From Takakia lepidozioides (Eukaryota > Streptophyta > Takakiopsida > Takakiales > Takakiaceae): 64,000 nucleotides of DNA. A model generated the notes under the pieces. That model was not told the origin of the DNA, did not search any database, and was given only the letters and a program-made list of their open reading frames with translations. Location of the stretch: NCBI GenBank assembly GCA_030704615.1, contig CM060731.1:27466001-27530000 (forward strand). The letters are read 5' to 3'. The position numbers and the translations under genes are program-made. Positions 33,842-46,200 of the stretch are shown piece after piece (within the stretch, counting starts at the first letter, position 1; every line of letters begins with the position of its first letter).

Positions 33842-34807
33842 TCAAATTGAATCAGACCTCTGCAAATCTATACAGCTGTTATGAAATAGAACACCCCATC
33901 TTGCAGCCGGATAAAATTGTTCAGATCTTAACATATGTAGCAATACTTTTGGCAATGTAGAAGACAAGTAAGTGTGCATCGTGTATTTAGACCACATCTG
34001 AGCTCGTTGTACAATATTTTGATGGGTGAGACATATAACACGGATTTTTGATGCAAAGGCGTCGTACATAACGTATTGTTCCATACCCTCATTGATTTCA
34101 TTACCTATAACATTGGACTGCATAAATAAAAAATCGGGTTCGTCCTTGTCTTTCATGCAGTATCTAACCATTCCAATATATGTGTGTAGGCCTCTCTCAT
34201 AGCTACTTGTCATGCACAAGGTGACCAGGTGGTGTTGTTCTCGGCCGGTCAATATCCCATCCTAGGTGTTTTTTATTTAATTTGCTAAGCATCACCACAC
34301 TGAAAACAAACACTTTGCATATCATTTGCAGGTGCAAATGGAAGACCGATCCACCTCTTTTCAAAGAGCAAAGCCCACTCTTAGTGAACTAACGAAGAAA
34401 TATTTTCATTGTTTTGCAAACAAGCACGGTAGATATCTGCTCCCCCAACCACGATTGTGACGCTAGCTTGAATGAACTTCTTCCCTTCTATGTATCGCTC
34501 ATTTGCCCTATCTATTGTTATCTTTCTCATCACTTCAAACATTTACACACGAAAGCATGAAGAGTCGTGGCCTTCGGTCCATGGCTTTCAGACGGTGATA
34601 GATTTTTCTAGAAGCATGGACACACGTCCAAATATGATCGTTCTCTTCCTTCGCTCTAGTACATTGTCTTTGTCCATCTCTATTGGTCAGTTCCACTATC
34701 TCCATTTTGTTGACCTCCAAATTTCTACGCACCAATGTTAATGAGTACTTATTATGTGCATTTACCATACCTTCATCCACGTTTGGTGCGCGTGGTTCTG
34801 TCATCAT
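33842..34807 (-). pseudogene. Degenerate unrecognised ORF pair, minus strand
   Basis: Two open stretches in different frames, 34807-34535 and 34252-33842. The frame between them has in-frame stops but reads as protein-like sequence (ERYIEGKKFIQASVTIVVGG). The downstream part has 136 codons, contains GLHTYIGMVRYCMKDKDEPD and lacks an ATG at its 5' end. I do not recognise the family. Position next to a decayed LINE-like element, frameshifts and stops suggest a dead mobile-element gene rather than a host gene. A replication-type protein is one possibility, unsupported by any motif I can point to. Confidence 0.35.
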
Positions 34808-36052
34808 TTATGCTCATAACTTTGTAGCAAAGCTATGGACCTCTCTCATTCATAGCAAAATCTTGGATTGCCCTCACTCCCACTCTTCTTTTTTAACAAG
34901 GGGCTCCGCCACAAGAGGCCATGTCCTTGCTCTCTCCCTTGTTTATTATCCATACCGTAATCAGGATATCTATAGAATATTCGTTCCATGCAACCCCATT
35001 CTCAATCCCAGACATAAATGCATTAGACATGTACATTATACGATTATCAAAAAAAGTTTGTGGTCTTCCAAACAGTGCCCCTAGCGCACTGGTACAACTA
35101 CCTCAAAACCTATATGGCCTTGGAACAACAACCCTAGGTGAAGCATATGCTAGAACACTGGGCACAAAACTTCAAGAAGCTTTAAATGACCCTGGCAAGC
35201 TTGGAAGCATTTATCAAGGATTTCTTCTACATGTTGCCTCTAAATTTGGAGGTCTACATCAATTACCTGCAATAAACCCCATTGCATGTACCCACTCGCC
35301 GCTCCTTAGAACCTTGTACATCCTCAAACACATGCATATTATTATTAAATACATCGCTACCTAATATTCAACTCCACACTTCACCCCTAGAAATAGCATG
35401 GGATACAAGTCCACAACAATGCCTCTTTGACCCAAATAGTAGACCCCACAAACAAACCACCCTGAAATTCTTTATGCAGTACAATATATCTACAATTTTG
35501 CAACTAACAGATGCAACTGGAACCAAGCTTATCAACCCACACAGTTTTCGCCTAAAATACCCTAGACCATTAACGCGTTCCCAACATATCCACTTAGGTC
35601 ACCTACAAACCATTTTCTGCTACCCCACAACTGCCTGCCAAAATAATTGCCCCATAAACTGTGCGACTTCGCCCCATCATCCATGGGAGCTTCTACCTCA
35701 GTACCGCTCCCAACCTACACGCCCCCCACTCGCTAGACTGTTTGTCGCCCCCATATCTCATCCAAGCGCCGCTCAACCTATAACTGCCCAAACAACGGAT
35801 CCACAACAACCTGACACAACCCAGTCAGTACAAACCTTACTGGAACCCCACTATGAGCTTCAAGAAATACAGGGTATCGTTAAGAAAATGCGAGTGGACC
35901 AATATGGAGCCTCATGCGCTGATACTATGTACATGTATAAATGGAAATGTGACCCCGACAAGAAAGCCACTTGGGAACATAATGACACCCTCTTTGATCG
36001 CCCATCAATACAACAATTGCAACACAATATCCAAATGATAGCTGATTATTAC

Positions 36053-36675
36053 TGTCACGGACATAGTCTAGAGGAACTTACCAGGAGTAAACACCAGAAG
36101 TTACCATGTTACCAAAAGTTACCATGATCTATCATGATTTACCATTACTTACCAAGTTACCGGGAGTTTACCAAATTACCAAGAGTAACTTGGGAAACTG
36201 CTCAGGAAGCTTCATTTGAAGGAAATTTCTCCATCAAGATACCTCATTTGTTTAAGGAAGCTTCTCCATCAAGAAACATTTATTTAATCTTGGAAACTTC
36301 TCCAGCAAGCAACCTCCATAGGGGAAGCTTCTTATGGAAGCTTCTTAGTAGCCACTATATATAGGAGGCGAGACTGACACTCTTCAGTCTCGCCAACACC
36401 AGTTCAAGCTACTCTTGTTTCCAGTTCCCAGTACTCCAGTCCAGTTCCCAGTACCCTAGCCCAGTTTCCAGTATCTGGTACTCCAGTCCAGTTTCCAGCA
36501 TTCCAGTATTCAAGTCGTGTTCCAATATCTTGTACTCTTGTTCATTGTTATAAAGATCGTCTTGATTTCTATTTACTCATCGTGCATTCGGCCACGCCAA
36601 CCTTGACTTCTTGTCTAGCCTTGTACCTCTAGTCTTATCTCTTGTTTGTGTTCAGTCATGTTCTCGTCCTTGACA
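36053..36675 (+). repeat. 5' LTR of the gypsy element
   Basis: 623 bases, TG...CA. Begins TGTCACGGACATAGTCTAG. It contains a TATATAGGAGGCGAGACTG stretch (36357-36375) that could serve as TATA box and start region. It differs from the 3' LTR by scattered substitutions and short indels, indicating an old insertion. The following GTTTGGCGAGACTAAAG is where a primer-binding site should be, but I cannot match it to a tRNA. Confidence 0.9.
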
Positions 36676-36708
36676 GTTTGGCGAGACTAAAGTTTGTTCC
36701 TTAGTAAG

Positions 36709-37755
36709 ATGGAAGGCACATTTGCGGAAATGGTCGCCACATTGCAGAGTCTTCAGCTCCAGATGCAAGAACTTCGTGCCTCTACTGCCTAACTACAAGC
36801 TGATCAGTCTCGAGACCTTGGCAATGCTCTCAACAATTTGCAACAACAAATTTCAGAGTTGAAGGAGTCGAACAATGGATCTTCAACCTTACGAGTCCCT
36901 ACTACAACAAATCCTACTGCAATAGTTCCTCCAAATCTTCAACAGATTACAAGGGAACCAAAGGTCAGCATGCCCGAGAAATTTGATGGAACGAGATCAA
37001 GATTTCGCGGTTTTGTTCAACAAGTACGATTGTTCCTACGACTACATCCACAACGCTACTCTGATGAAGGTATTCAAGTGGGATTTGTGGGCACCCTTCT
37101 ATCAGGCACTGCCCTATCTTGGTTTGCACCGCTACTAAGAAAAAATTCGCATTTACTATACAATTTTGAAGCGTTCATGTCCGAGTTCGCTGCAACGTTT
37201 GGAGAGAATCATAGAGAGAAAGTTACAGAAACAAAGATGCGAAATCTTCGACAAGGAGCACGTCCAGTTTTCGTTTATGCTGCCGAATTTCGACAACTTG
37301 CGTGCGACCTTGACTGGAATGAGAAGAGCCTTATTAGTCAGTTTCGATGTGGCCTAAAAGATGGTGTTAAAGATTTGTTGCTAACAATGCCAAACGTGAG
37401 TACACTGAGTGAATTCATCACCCAAGTCATTGCATGCGATAATCGTTTGTTTGAAAGACGTCAAGAGAAGCAATCTGGATGGACGACGACGCACCATGTC
37501 GCTGCTACTACGACACCAAATACAACGATCCATCAGACATCCGGTAATGATCTTATGCAGATTGATGCTGTCCGATTCAAGCCATTGACGCCACATGAAA
37601 AACAAAGACGACGCTCGAATGGATTATACCTTTATTGCGGAGAAAATGATCACATGACATTAAACTGCCCCAACAAGAGAAGATTCAAAGCTCGGGGCAC
37701 CACTCAAGTGTTCGATACGAGGAGGTCGGAAAACGAAGATGTCCAGTCATTGTAG
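36709..37755 (+). pseudogene. gypsy gag (capsid and nucleocapsid), broken
   Basis: The ATG at 36709 opens a coiled-coil-like start, but an in-frame TAA at 36790 interrupts it; the frame is then open to 37755. The capsid-type region (about 36990-37460) has the pattern of plant gypsy gag, including GTLLSGTALSWF. The zinc knuckle near the end reads YLYCGENDHMTLNC, with the first expected Cys of the CxxC replaced, so zinc binding is probably lost. Confidence 0.8.
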
Positions 37756-37760
37756 GGACC

Positions 37761-39593
37761 ATGCGGCTGGACACCCCAAATTCCTCACAAAAAAAAGGTC
37801 TATTTCTACCTCCAAACCCTGTATCTTGTTTCACAGTTCCAATAAAGATCGGGATGCAAAATCGAGATATCTCCGTAGAAGCACTTTTGGACTCGGGCGC
37901 TTCAGCGTGTTTTATTGACAAAGACTTTGCGAAGCAACACAATTTAATGCTCGTAAGAAAGAAATTTCGGCCCCTATTGAAGTTATCGATGGACGACCGT
38001 TAGCATCAGGAAATGTTGACCATGAAACTCGACCCCTTGAAGTGAAGCTTAAAAATCAAGCATCACAGATGGTTTTCAATGTCATCCAGTCTCCAACGAA
38101 TCCTGTGATCCTTGGACTTCCCTGGTTTATACTTCATAATCCTAACATCGACTGGCAATCACGAAAAATTTCGGTAAGACAAAAATGCAAAAGTACCAAA
38201 GGTATTCAACCCCTGTTTTTTAGAGCTAGAGCCTTCATGAGAGCTACCAAAAAGGAGGCGGCATTTGCACTTTATGCGACTCTGATCAAGACCATAACAG
38301 ACAAAGGTACTTTAACATTACCTACTCAATATCAAGATTTCAAAGATGTCTTCGAGAAGAAAAATGCAGACATATTGCCAGAACATCGACCTTATGACTG
38401 TGCAATTAAGTTACAAGAAGGAGCCCAACCACCATTCGGCCCAATCTATAGCTTATCCCAGACGAAGTTGGCTGCATTACACAAACACATTGATGAAAAT
38501 TTGTCAAGGCACTTCATCCGACATTCAAAATCACCCGCGGGGGCGCCTATCTTGTTTGTGAAAAAAAAGGACGGATCATTACGCATGTGTGTCGACTATC
38601 GCGGTCTCAACAAAGTCACAATCAAGAATCGTTATCCGTTGCCGCTGATTTTTGGGCTTCTCGACCAGCTGGGACGAGCGAAGATTTTCACCAAAATCGA
38701 CTTGAGATGAGCTTATAACCTTGTACGGATAAAAGAAGGAGACGAATGGAAAACAACTTTTCGAACAAGGTACGGACATTTTAAATACAGTGTTATGCCT
38801 TTCGGTCTTATAAATGCTCCAGCAATTTTCCAACATATGATGAATGACATCTTTCGAGAATTTTTAGATGACTTTGTAGTCATCTATTTGGACAATATTT
38901 TGATATTTTCACAGAACGAAGAAGAACATGGCCACCATGTACGCCTTGTCCTTGATAAATTAAGAGAAAGAGGACTATATGTCAAGTTGGAGAAATGTCT
39001 TTTCCATCAATCTGAGGTCGAATTTATGGGCTCCATTATTTCCGACAAATGCGTTTTTATGGATCACAAAAAAATACAAACCATCATCGAGTGGATTAAA
39101 CTAACTTCGGTCCGAGATGTACAATGTTTTCTGGGTTTTGCAAATTTCTATAGAATCTTCATCAATGACTACTCCAAAATTGCTGCACCATTGACACGAC
39201 TCACATAGAAGGACAAATTTGTATGGGACGAGAAGGCTGACCAGACATTTGAAAGGCTGAAGCAGACATTTACAACGGCTCCAATACTCGTACACGCAGA
39301 CCCATCTAAACCATTCTTCTTAGAAGCAGATGCATCGGACTTTTTGCACTTGGCGCGGTACTCTCACAATACGGTACAGATAGCCGACTCCACCCCGTTG
39401 GTTTTCGTTCTCGCAAATTTTCCGCTGCGGAGATCAATTATGAAATCCATGACAAAGAATTTCTAGCGATTATCGATGCTTTTGAGGAGTGGTATCATCT
39501 ATTGGAGGGAGCTAAACATCAGGTCACTGTCTATACCGATCACAAAAACCTCGAATATTTTATGAGTGCTCGTGTTTTGAATCGACGTCAATA
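37761..39593 (+). pseudogene. gypsy pol (protease, reverse transcriptase, RNase H), broken
   Basis: The protease active site [13 protein letters not shown] is at about 37884. A frameshift near 38000 leads into the reverse transcriptase frame (38042-38710), which stops at a TGA (38708) and resumes 38795-39208. The catalytic motif reads YLDNILIFS, so the second Asp of the YxDD box is Asn and polymerisation should be dead. RNase H-like sequence ([21 protein letters not shown]) follows in shifted frames to about 39593. No integrase HHCC or DDE region is seen before the 3' LTR. Confidence 0.85.
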
Positions 39594-40195
39594 AGACGTC
39601 ATAACGATGATGTAAGTCAAGTTAGCTTCAAAGTGAAGACTCCACATTCAATGTACCTGATACGCTAAGGAGGGAGGAGCACCACAAATCAATATATATA
39701 GCTACACTTCCAGCACTCTTGCATCTTGTATTGGCAGTATGGAGTCGCAAGAACCAGATACATTGGAGTTGTCGCTTACCCAGCTACCAAAGCAGCCGTT
39801 CTGACTCTCACGACCTTCAACATCACGCCGACGCTCTCGAGACGTTGGACCACCAATGCAACGCGTACTTCCTCGTCAGGACCCCGTACGAAGGCAAGTG
39901 AAGCCTACTCGAAGTCCGATAATTTTGTTGGAGGTTGAGGCTTCGGACCCAGATGGCAACGAAATCATGTTTGAAGGCAGTTTCGAAAATCAGAATGCTC
40001 AAATCACTGCGTGGTCCCAAGTTCAAGGTGTTGGATACTATCGATGGTTGTAGGGACCTATAAATCATTTGAGTCCAGAACGAAGAGCCGAATACTTGGC
40101 AAGTATCATTCGTCGGATTTTGGATTTTCTCTAACTCTAAGCAAGTCCAAGATTTTATCGCTCCTCGAAGAACTCGGCGCTAGAGGAGGGGGTGA

Positions 40196-40808
40196 TGTCA
40201 CGGACATAATCTAGAGGAACTTACCAGGAGTAAACACCAGAAGTTACCAAGTTATCATGTTATCGGAAGTTACCATGACTTACTGTGATTTATCATGATC
40301 TACCATGATTTACCATTACTTACCAAATTACCAAGAGTAACTTGGGAAACTGCTCAGGAAGCTTCATTTGGAGGAAACTTCTCCATCAAGATACCTCATT
40401 TGTTTAAGGAAGCTTCTCCATCAAGAAACATTTGCTTAATCTTGGAAACTTCTCAAACAAGCAACCTCCATAAGGGAAGCTTCTTAGGGAAGCTTCTTAG
40501 TAGCCAGTATATATAGGAGGCGAGACCGGACACTCATCAGTCTCGCCAACACCAGTTCAAGCTACTATTGTTTCCAGTTCCCAGTACCCTAGCCCAGTTT
40601 CCAGTATCTGGTATTCCAGTCTAGTTTTCAGCATTCTAGTATTCAAGTCGTGTTCCAATATCTTGTACTCTTGTTCATTGTTATAAAGATCGTCTTGATT
40701 TCTATTTACTCATCGTGCATTCGGCCACGCCGACCTTGACTTCTTGTCTAGCCTTGTACCTCTAGTCTTATCTCTTGTTTGTGTTCAGTCATGTTCTCAT
40801 CCTTGACA
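40196..40808 (+). repeat. 3' LTR of the gypsy element
   Basis: 613 bases, same ends and order as the 5' LTR, preceded by the polypurine tract at 40182-40192. It is followed by ATTAT, the partner of ATTAC at 36048-36052. Confidence 0.9.
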
Positions 40809-42809
40809 ATTATTGCAAAACCAACATTAACTATTTGACGCATATTCATAATCAGCATATTGCGGAACTGCAAACTTCTGACAAACGTTTCATTAGCCCA
40901 CCACGAAATATATCCAACCTACATATTTCTCTAGACGAGTGCAACCCAGACATCGATATTATCTGCACCCACCCAAAGATCCAGACCCACGCTGACCTTG
41001 CCTACATATATGGACGACTAGGCTGCGGCATTGGAAGCATATCACTTGCTAGATTGAACTGGCTATGGAATATGTCCAATTTAAACCCCCTACCTAGCTT
41101 GCAACCCCAGATCCCGCCAACATTTGAGACAAAAGTTTTCACACTTCTCCAGCGCTATGCTCAAGATTTGCCCCCCAAGTGTCCAACCACAACCAACAAG
41201 CTCTCTCTCGCACGTTCTCACTCAACCTTACCCATGGCCCTCCTAGACTTTCTTATAACAGAACTTAAACTCACTCATTCATACTACTCTAACCCTCTCA
41301 CATGCCCCGTGGGGATAAAGAGTTACTCCAACTTGTATAACGCAGACCAGTGTTTCGGCTCTCTAGGCTTGGCCAAATCTCATCACTGGCAAGGTAGAGG
41401 ATTTGCGCACCCCCCGGACTATAGTACAACTACAGAAGCAATCCATTGGGCAAGAATAGTTGCCCATATATCCACAGAAGCCTTTACCGTATTGTACATC
41501 CCCACAATAATCACAATAACACTGATCACCCTATGTTGGCTAGCCCCCCGGAATGTTCACATGTGCTATATTTGACCCACGTACGATCATCTATGAATCA
41601 ACCCCACCATTACCAAAGTATATGAAATATCCAGAGCCATCCCTAACTAAACTAGTTTATGTACACCATTTAGGCAGCCCACAAATACCATGTACTTCCC
41701 AACTTGGAACCATCCAACCTACTACTTACCCCACGACTGATCCTATTCACCTGACACACACGTATCCATTCTGGCTGACATCCACTAAAGCTAGATTCCC
41801 GGACATAGCCCCCATTCGGGACCTGCATGCATATATGACAGAAGAAACTATGGACCAAATCCGTGCATCGCCCACCTATCTAAAACCCTACATATCCAAA
41901 TGGGTTACGCCACCTCAGCTGCTCCACCATATGTCTAATTACTTCTGGAAATCTCCAATAATCATTGATGCCCAAATTAAACAAACACTCCGATTTCGAT
42001 ACGGACAATACATGGGCAATCAACGACGTAATTTATTTTGGCCTCTATTATAACCTAACAAGCACTGCACGTTATGCCATTCCCAACCCCCTCGAGTGGA
42101 CACATGGCCGCATCTTCTTCTCCACTGTAAACATCCCATTATCCATGGACTTCACATTACTCGACATAATCAAGGAGTTTGGCAACTCCATAAACTTCTT
42201 CTCACACACCCTTAAACTAGATGGTACAACCGCATTAATGCAGACACATTTCAAGGTAGGCCACCGGACCACACAATACCTTCATGGTTGTTACCATGTA
42301 CATGCGCTAATCACCCATGCCTTTGTCTGACAAGATTATGCCCAGATACTCTTCTTGTCCGAGGACTCCCCGTCTCGTCGGCAGCACCAACAGGTCCAGT
42401 CCCCTCCCTCACTATTCACATCATTGAATTTGCCTTCTGTCATGACAGAGATCCCGACCAATCCATTATATTCAAACGTGAAAAATACGAACCCCTAGTT
42501 CTAGCCCTCCGTCAATATGGATGGAACACTGCCCCTTTGACAATTATCACTGCTGGTGTCAGAGGGGGAGCTCACTGTCAGAAAACCTAAAAGAAAACCT
42601 TAAACTACCTCATAAATATACCACCCCCCTATTACGATCATTACACCTCACGGCCATCACTTCACTATCAGCCATTATCCTCAACAAAAGAAAGATTGAA
42701 AGTGGCCAGCTTGCTACTTAGTATCTTGTTACCATAGAGCCCACCCCCGAAAGGGGGCAATACCCACACGGGGAAGAGGCTCTTATTTACGCTGGCTTCG
42801 GCTGGAGTC

Positions 42810-42831
42810 ATATATATATATATATATATAT
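42810..42831. repeat. (AT)n microsatellite
   Basis: An uninterrupted AT dinucleotide run of about 11 units, between the LINE-like relic and the Era gene. The surrounding 42722-43080 has no recognisable gene. Confidence 0.9.
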
Positions 42832-43087
42832 CTCCCTTGGTAACTTTGGGTTGTTGATTTATACTTTTTCCAGGGCTTCATGAATCATGCCCATCAACCC
42901 TCCATAGCCTAGGCTTAATGGATAAGCCTAGTTCTCCCCTTAGGCAAGATGTCTCCACTTCCGAGCAAATAAATTTCAGGGCACCCATCCCGGGCAGGCT
43001 TCAACTACTGTAAAAACTAAAAGAAACAAACTTGGAGGAAATCAGTAACTTAATGCAGACTACAGACGTCTTTGAGCTGAGGAGGGT

Positions 43088-43096
43088 TTAGGGTTT
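43088..43096. promoter_or_regulatory. Telo-box (TTAGGGTTT) upstream of the Era gene
   Basis: TTAGGGTTT is the complement of the plant telo-box AAACCCTAA. It lies 113 bases before the ATG of the Era-like GTPase, with further GGTTTAGG copies around it. Telo-boxes are common in promoters of plant ribosome- and translation-related genes, which fits a ribosome-assembly GTPase. A role here is inferred. Confidence 0.5.
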
Positions 43097-43208
43097 AGGA
43101 GTCTTTCAAAGGTTTAGGGAGGGTTGGGGAAGGAGTTGCAAAGCTCACAGACAAGGGTAGAGGTGCGTGGATTAGGTGGGCGCTGGGAGTCCAGAGACAG
43201 AGGAAGAA

Positions 43209-46200
43209 ATGGATGCACTCGTGAGAGTGCTGCGTCGGTCATGGCCGGTTTTCCAGCACTGCCCTTCGTCTGCGTCGCCTTCACAACTGCTCCAAGCCCT
43301 TTCACTTGCGCACTCCCACCATATCCACACAACCAGCTGCGAGCAACCGGAGAGCAGAAGTTCTTTGTCACCGGGTTCAGCTGATGGGGAAGTAAGCACA
43401 TCAGGCTATGGAAATGAAGGGGAAAGAGAGAGGACGTCGAATGCCCAGGCAATGGAATTGCTGAGAGTCGCACTGGATGAAGCTAATGAGGGTGAAGTCC
43501 TTCCCGTTAGTAGAAATGACCAGCGCTCGCTGCGGGTCGGCATTGTGGGAGCCCCCAATGCTGGAAAATCCAAGCTGACAAATTATCTGGTATGCGTTCT
43601 TTGATCTCACGTTAGGTGTTCTCTACCGGGGTCTTTAGAGGCTGGCCGTGAAATATGTCAAAGGCATCTTTTATGTATGCTACCACCCACCTTTGATTTC
43701 CTGCAATTGAGAGAGGCTTGGGTTTACTCCAAAGGATTTGGGGTGTGAAAGATTGATGAATTGGGGGCACTTACAGGTGGGATCAAAGGTGTCTGCAGTC
43801 TCGCGAAAGACTAATACGACACACAAGGAGCACATGGGTGTAGTCACCAAAGGAGAGACGCAGATGGTGTGATGAACTATGCTCTCTTTCCATTTGGAAG
43901 AAGTATTGTAGAATATGTTTCTATCCTGTGACAGTCCCGCTGGAGATTGATGACCAACACCTCATAGACTGCAATGAACTACTGATGGTTTGGTTTTATG
44001 TAGAAGGTCGAAGGTCTGAGGTCTGGTTCTTGAAGAGAGGTTGATAGATTAAGACACAGTGAGGTACACAGATAAGTCTTAATCATCTGCCAGTGGGTGC
44101 CAAGGCTCTATACTGCTCACTGCTTTGGGCAAAGTTTTGAGAGGTCTGACAACTTGTTGCTGCTAATAGTTGGAGGGTGGTTGGCAGCTATTCTATGACA
44201 CACCAGGCCTAACAGTTGATGTGAAGGGCCACCCTCTGCGTGTCGACAATAAAAGTCGTGTGCGCAGTGCCTGGCAGACAGCTGAACTCTGTGAAGCTCT
44301 TGTGGTGCTGGTTGATGCTCACCGTCAAGTTGAGAGGTGGTTTCTGCACACCCCCACCCCTCTCTCTCTCTCTCTCTCTCTCCCATGGGCCCTGGTGGCC
44401 CATGAACAATAAAACATTCAATTCTTTCGTTTTGCTCTTCCTTGGCAGAGGTCTGCGATCTTGAAGATCCAAAGTTCCCAGCACCCTACCTGCTTGACAC
44501 ACTCAGTCTTCATCCAATGGTTGGGGTTTAATTCATTGTCTTGTTTTTAACTGTGCTACATAGGCCTCCCATGGATGCAATAAACATTCTCTCTCACTCT
44601 CTCAAAGCACAGGGACTGCAATCACAGCCACAGATCGCAGATTCACGGCTCTCTCTTTCGTTCTTTCTCTTTGTGATGCCCAAATGGCCTTAAGGTCAAC
44701 ACTCTAGTCTCTCCTTCCTGTTCCCATGGGACTAAGGGGCTTTTGTGGTAATGTCGTCTTCTGTTTTTCTCTCTCTCTCTTTGAACTTTCCTTCCAAACT
44801 GGGTGCAGGATCTATGGCCATAATGCCATGGCAAACAAAGTCTTATGAGTACATTCTCTCTCTTTGAACAAAAAACAGATGCAGAGATGAAAAGGAGATT
44901 GTAATTGCCCAATGTGTGAGCAGCCCGAAGACAATATCCATATTCTGATACATTTTCCGGGATATTCTCACCAGAGAGTGACTCTCTTCAGGAACATCTC
45001 TTTTCACCAACTTTGAAAATCTCGAGGTGGAGCCTATAGCCATGGCCCTGTTGGGGTCTTACTTATGCGCAGATCACACACATCAGGTTGATGCTTTTGT
45101 GAATTCTTTGTAGAGGATATCTTAAAAGCCCAAACTAATTGTAAGTACCAAGGTAAGTCACAGCATGGGAGTGAGCCCCTTGCAAAGGTAGTGTTTGTTC
45201 CCTTTTGTTCTGCTCAAACTGGGCGCGGGGTCTATGGCCACAAGGCTACAGCAAGCAGCATCTTATGAGTACATTCTCACTAGAGGGGATGAGATGGAAA
45301 CTAATGAATGAATTACACATGACAGGCGTGACAAGCGGGTGTGTCGGTTGGTGGAAAAACTAGGCAACGAGGTCACATCATCCCAAAAAAAGGTCTTGTG
45401 TTTAAACAAGGTAAGTGCTTGCAGAATATTGGATAATCAGCGAGTAAATATGGCCAGGCATTTGGTAATGACCACAAATGAAGTTCTAGACCATGCAAGT
45501 TGCAAAAAAAATTCTATCCACAACCAATAGGAGAAACTGAAACATCTGTCAGGATGCTCATGTTAAAAAAGAATCCAGGCACAGGGACACGAGTATGTAG
45601 AAGCAAAAGTGGGGTGATGCTGGTGGTCTCAAGTGTGTTTCTTTCAAAAATGTCTCTACTCCGGCCTACACAATGTATGGCTGTGGATATAATGATCAAA
45701 CCTATACTTTTTGAGCAGGATTACACCATATGAATAGTGAATGAACTCCTTACCAATTGGGGCTACAAAGTTCAACCGCAATGGGGTCTCTGTTGTAGAT
45801 TCCACAAATTATGGATGCCATGAGTTTGGGAAGCAATTGCAATAGGCATCCCAAATAACTGCAATGCTTCTGTATCTCTTGAGCAGAGTCTCGATTCTTG
45901 CATTCGAGAAGCTTTCTTTCCTCCTATGAGCTTGATTTGGAGCCGTATGATCTCTCAGGTACCTGGCACGTATACAGTTTTTGTATAAGCTGCTGCTTAT
46001 GTGCCTGGGATGTGCAGGTGGACCTAGTAACGCCGAAGCGCCTGCTGCTGCCTGTGGCCGAGGAATTTGGTCAGCTGCCAGCCTTTGAAAGGTGTGGTGT
46101 GTCTCCTTGTGCTTTATTCGTTCAGGTCTTATGTCCCCTGAGAGGACTAACGCTTGACTGATTGATTGGAATGAGTGGTAATGGCATTCTAACTCTTGAA

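Larger units (their letters stand above)
36053..40808 (+). mobile_element. Defective Ty3/gypsy LTR retrotransposon
   Basis: Two direct LTRs (36053-36675 and 40196-40808) begin TGTCACGGACATA and end CCTTGACA. The insertion is flanked by ATTAC / ATTAT, a 5-bp target duplication with one change. A polypurine tract AGAGGAGGGGG sits just before the 3' LTR. Internal order is gag, protease, reverse transcriptase, RNase H, as in gypsy. The integrase is absent: RNase H sequence ends near 39593 and about 600 bases later the 3' LTR begins. Premature stops and frameshifts make it non-autonomous. Removing it with one duplication restores the host ORF frame. Confidence 0.92.
34921..42721 (+). mobile_element. 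Decayed LINE-like retroelement, split by a gypsy element
   Basis: The first part (34921-35364) ends like non-LTR reverse transcriptases: ALDMYIIRLSKKVCGLPNSA, then LPQNLYGLGTTTL, LNDPGKLGSIY and KFGG. After a frameshift (35282-36052) a chromodomain-like stretch appears: HYELQEIQGIVKKM, then YMYKWKCDPDKKATWEHND. The ORF is cut at 36052 and resumes at 40814 in frame (ADYY then CKTNINYLTHI). Later segments 40814-41575, 41553-42053, 41965-42330, 42288-42590 and 42521-42721 overlap in shifted frames. They contain ADQCFGSLGLAKSHHWQGRG followed by FAHPPDY and EAIHWARI, which recalls, weakly, Dam-type N6-adenine methyltransferases. The catalytic RT core is not readable upstream. The element is dead; family placement is inferred from the RT tail. 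Confidence 0.6.

Noticed and set aside
34921-42721. Organelle DNA insertion, suggested by AT-rich, Leu/Ile/Tyr-rich ORFs
   Set aside because: The RT-tail and chromodomain-like motifs and the lack of any organelle gene point to a retroelement.
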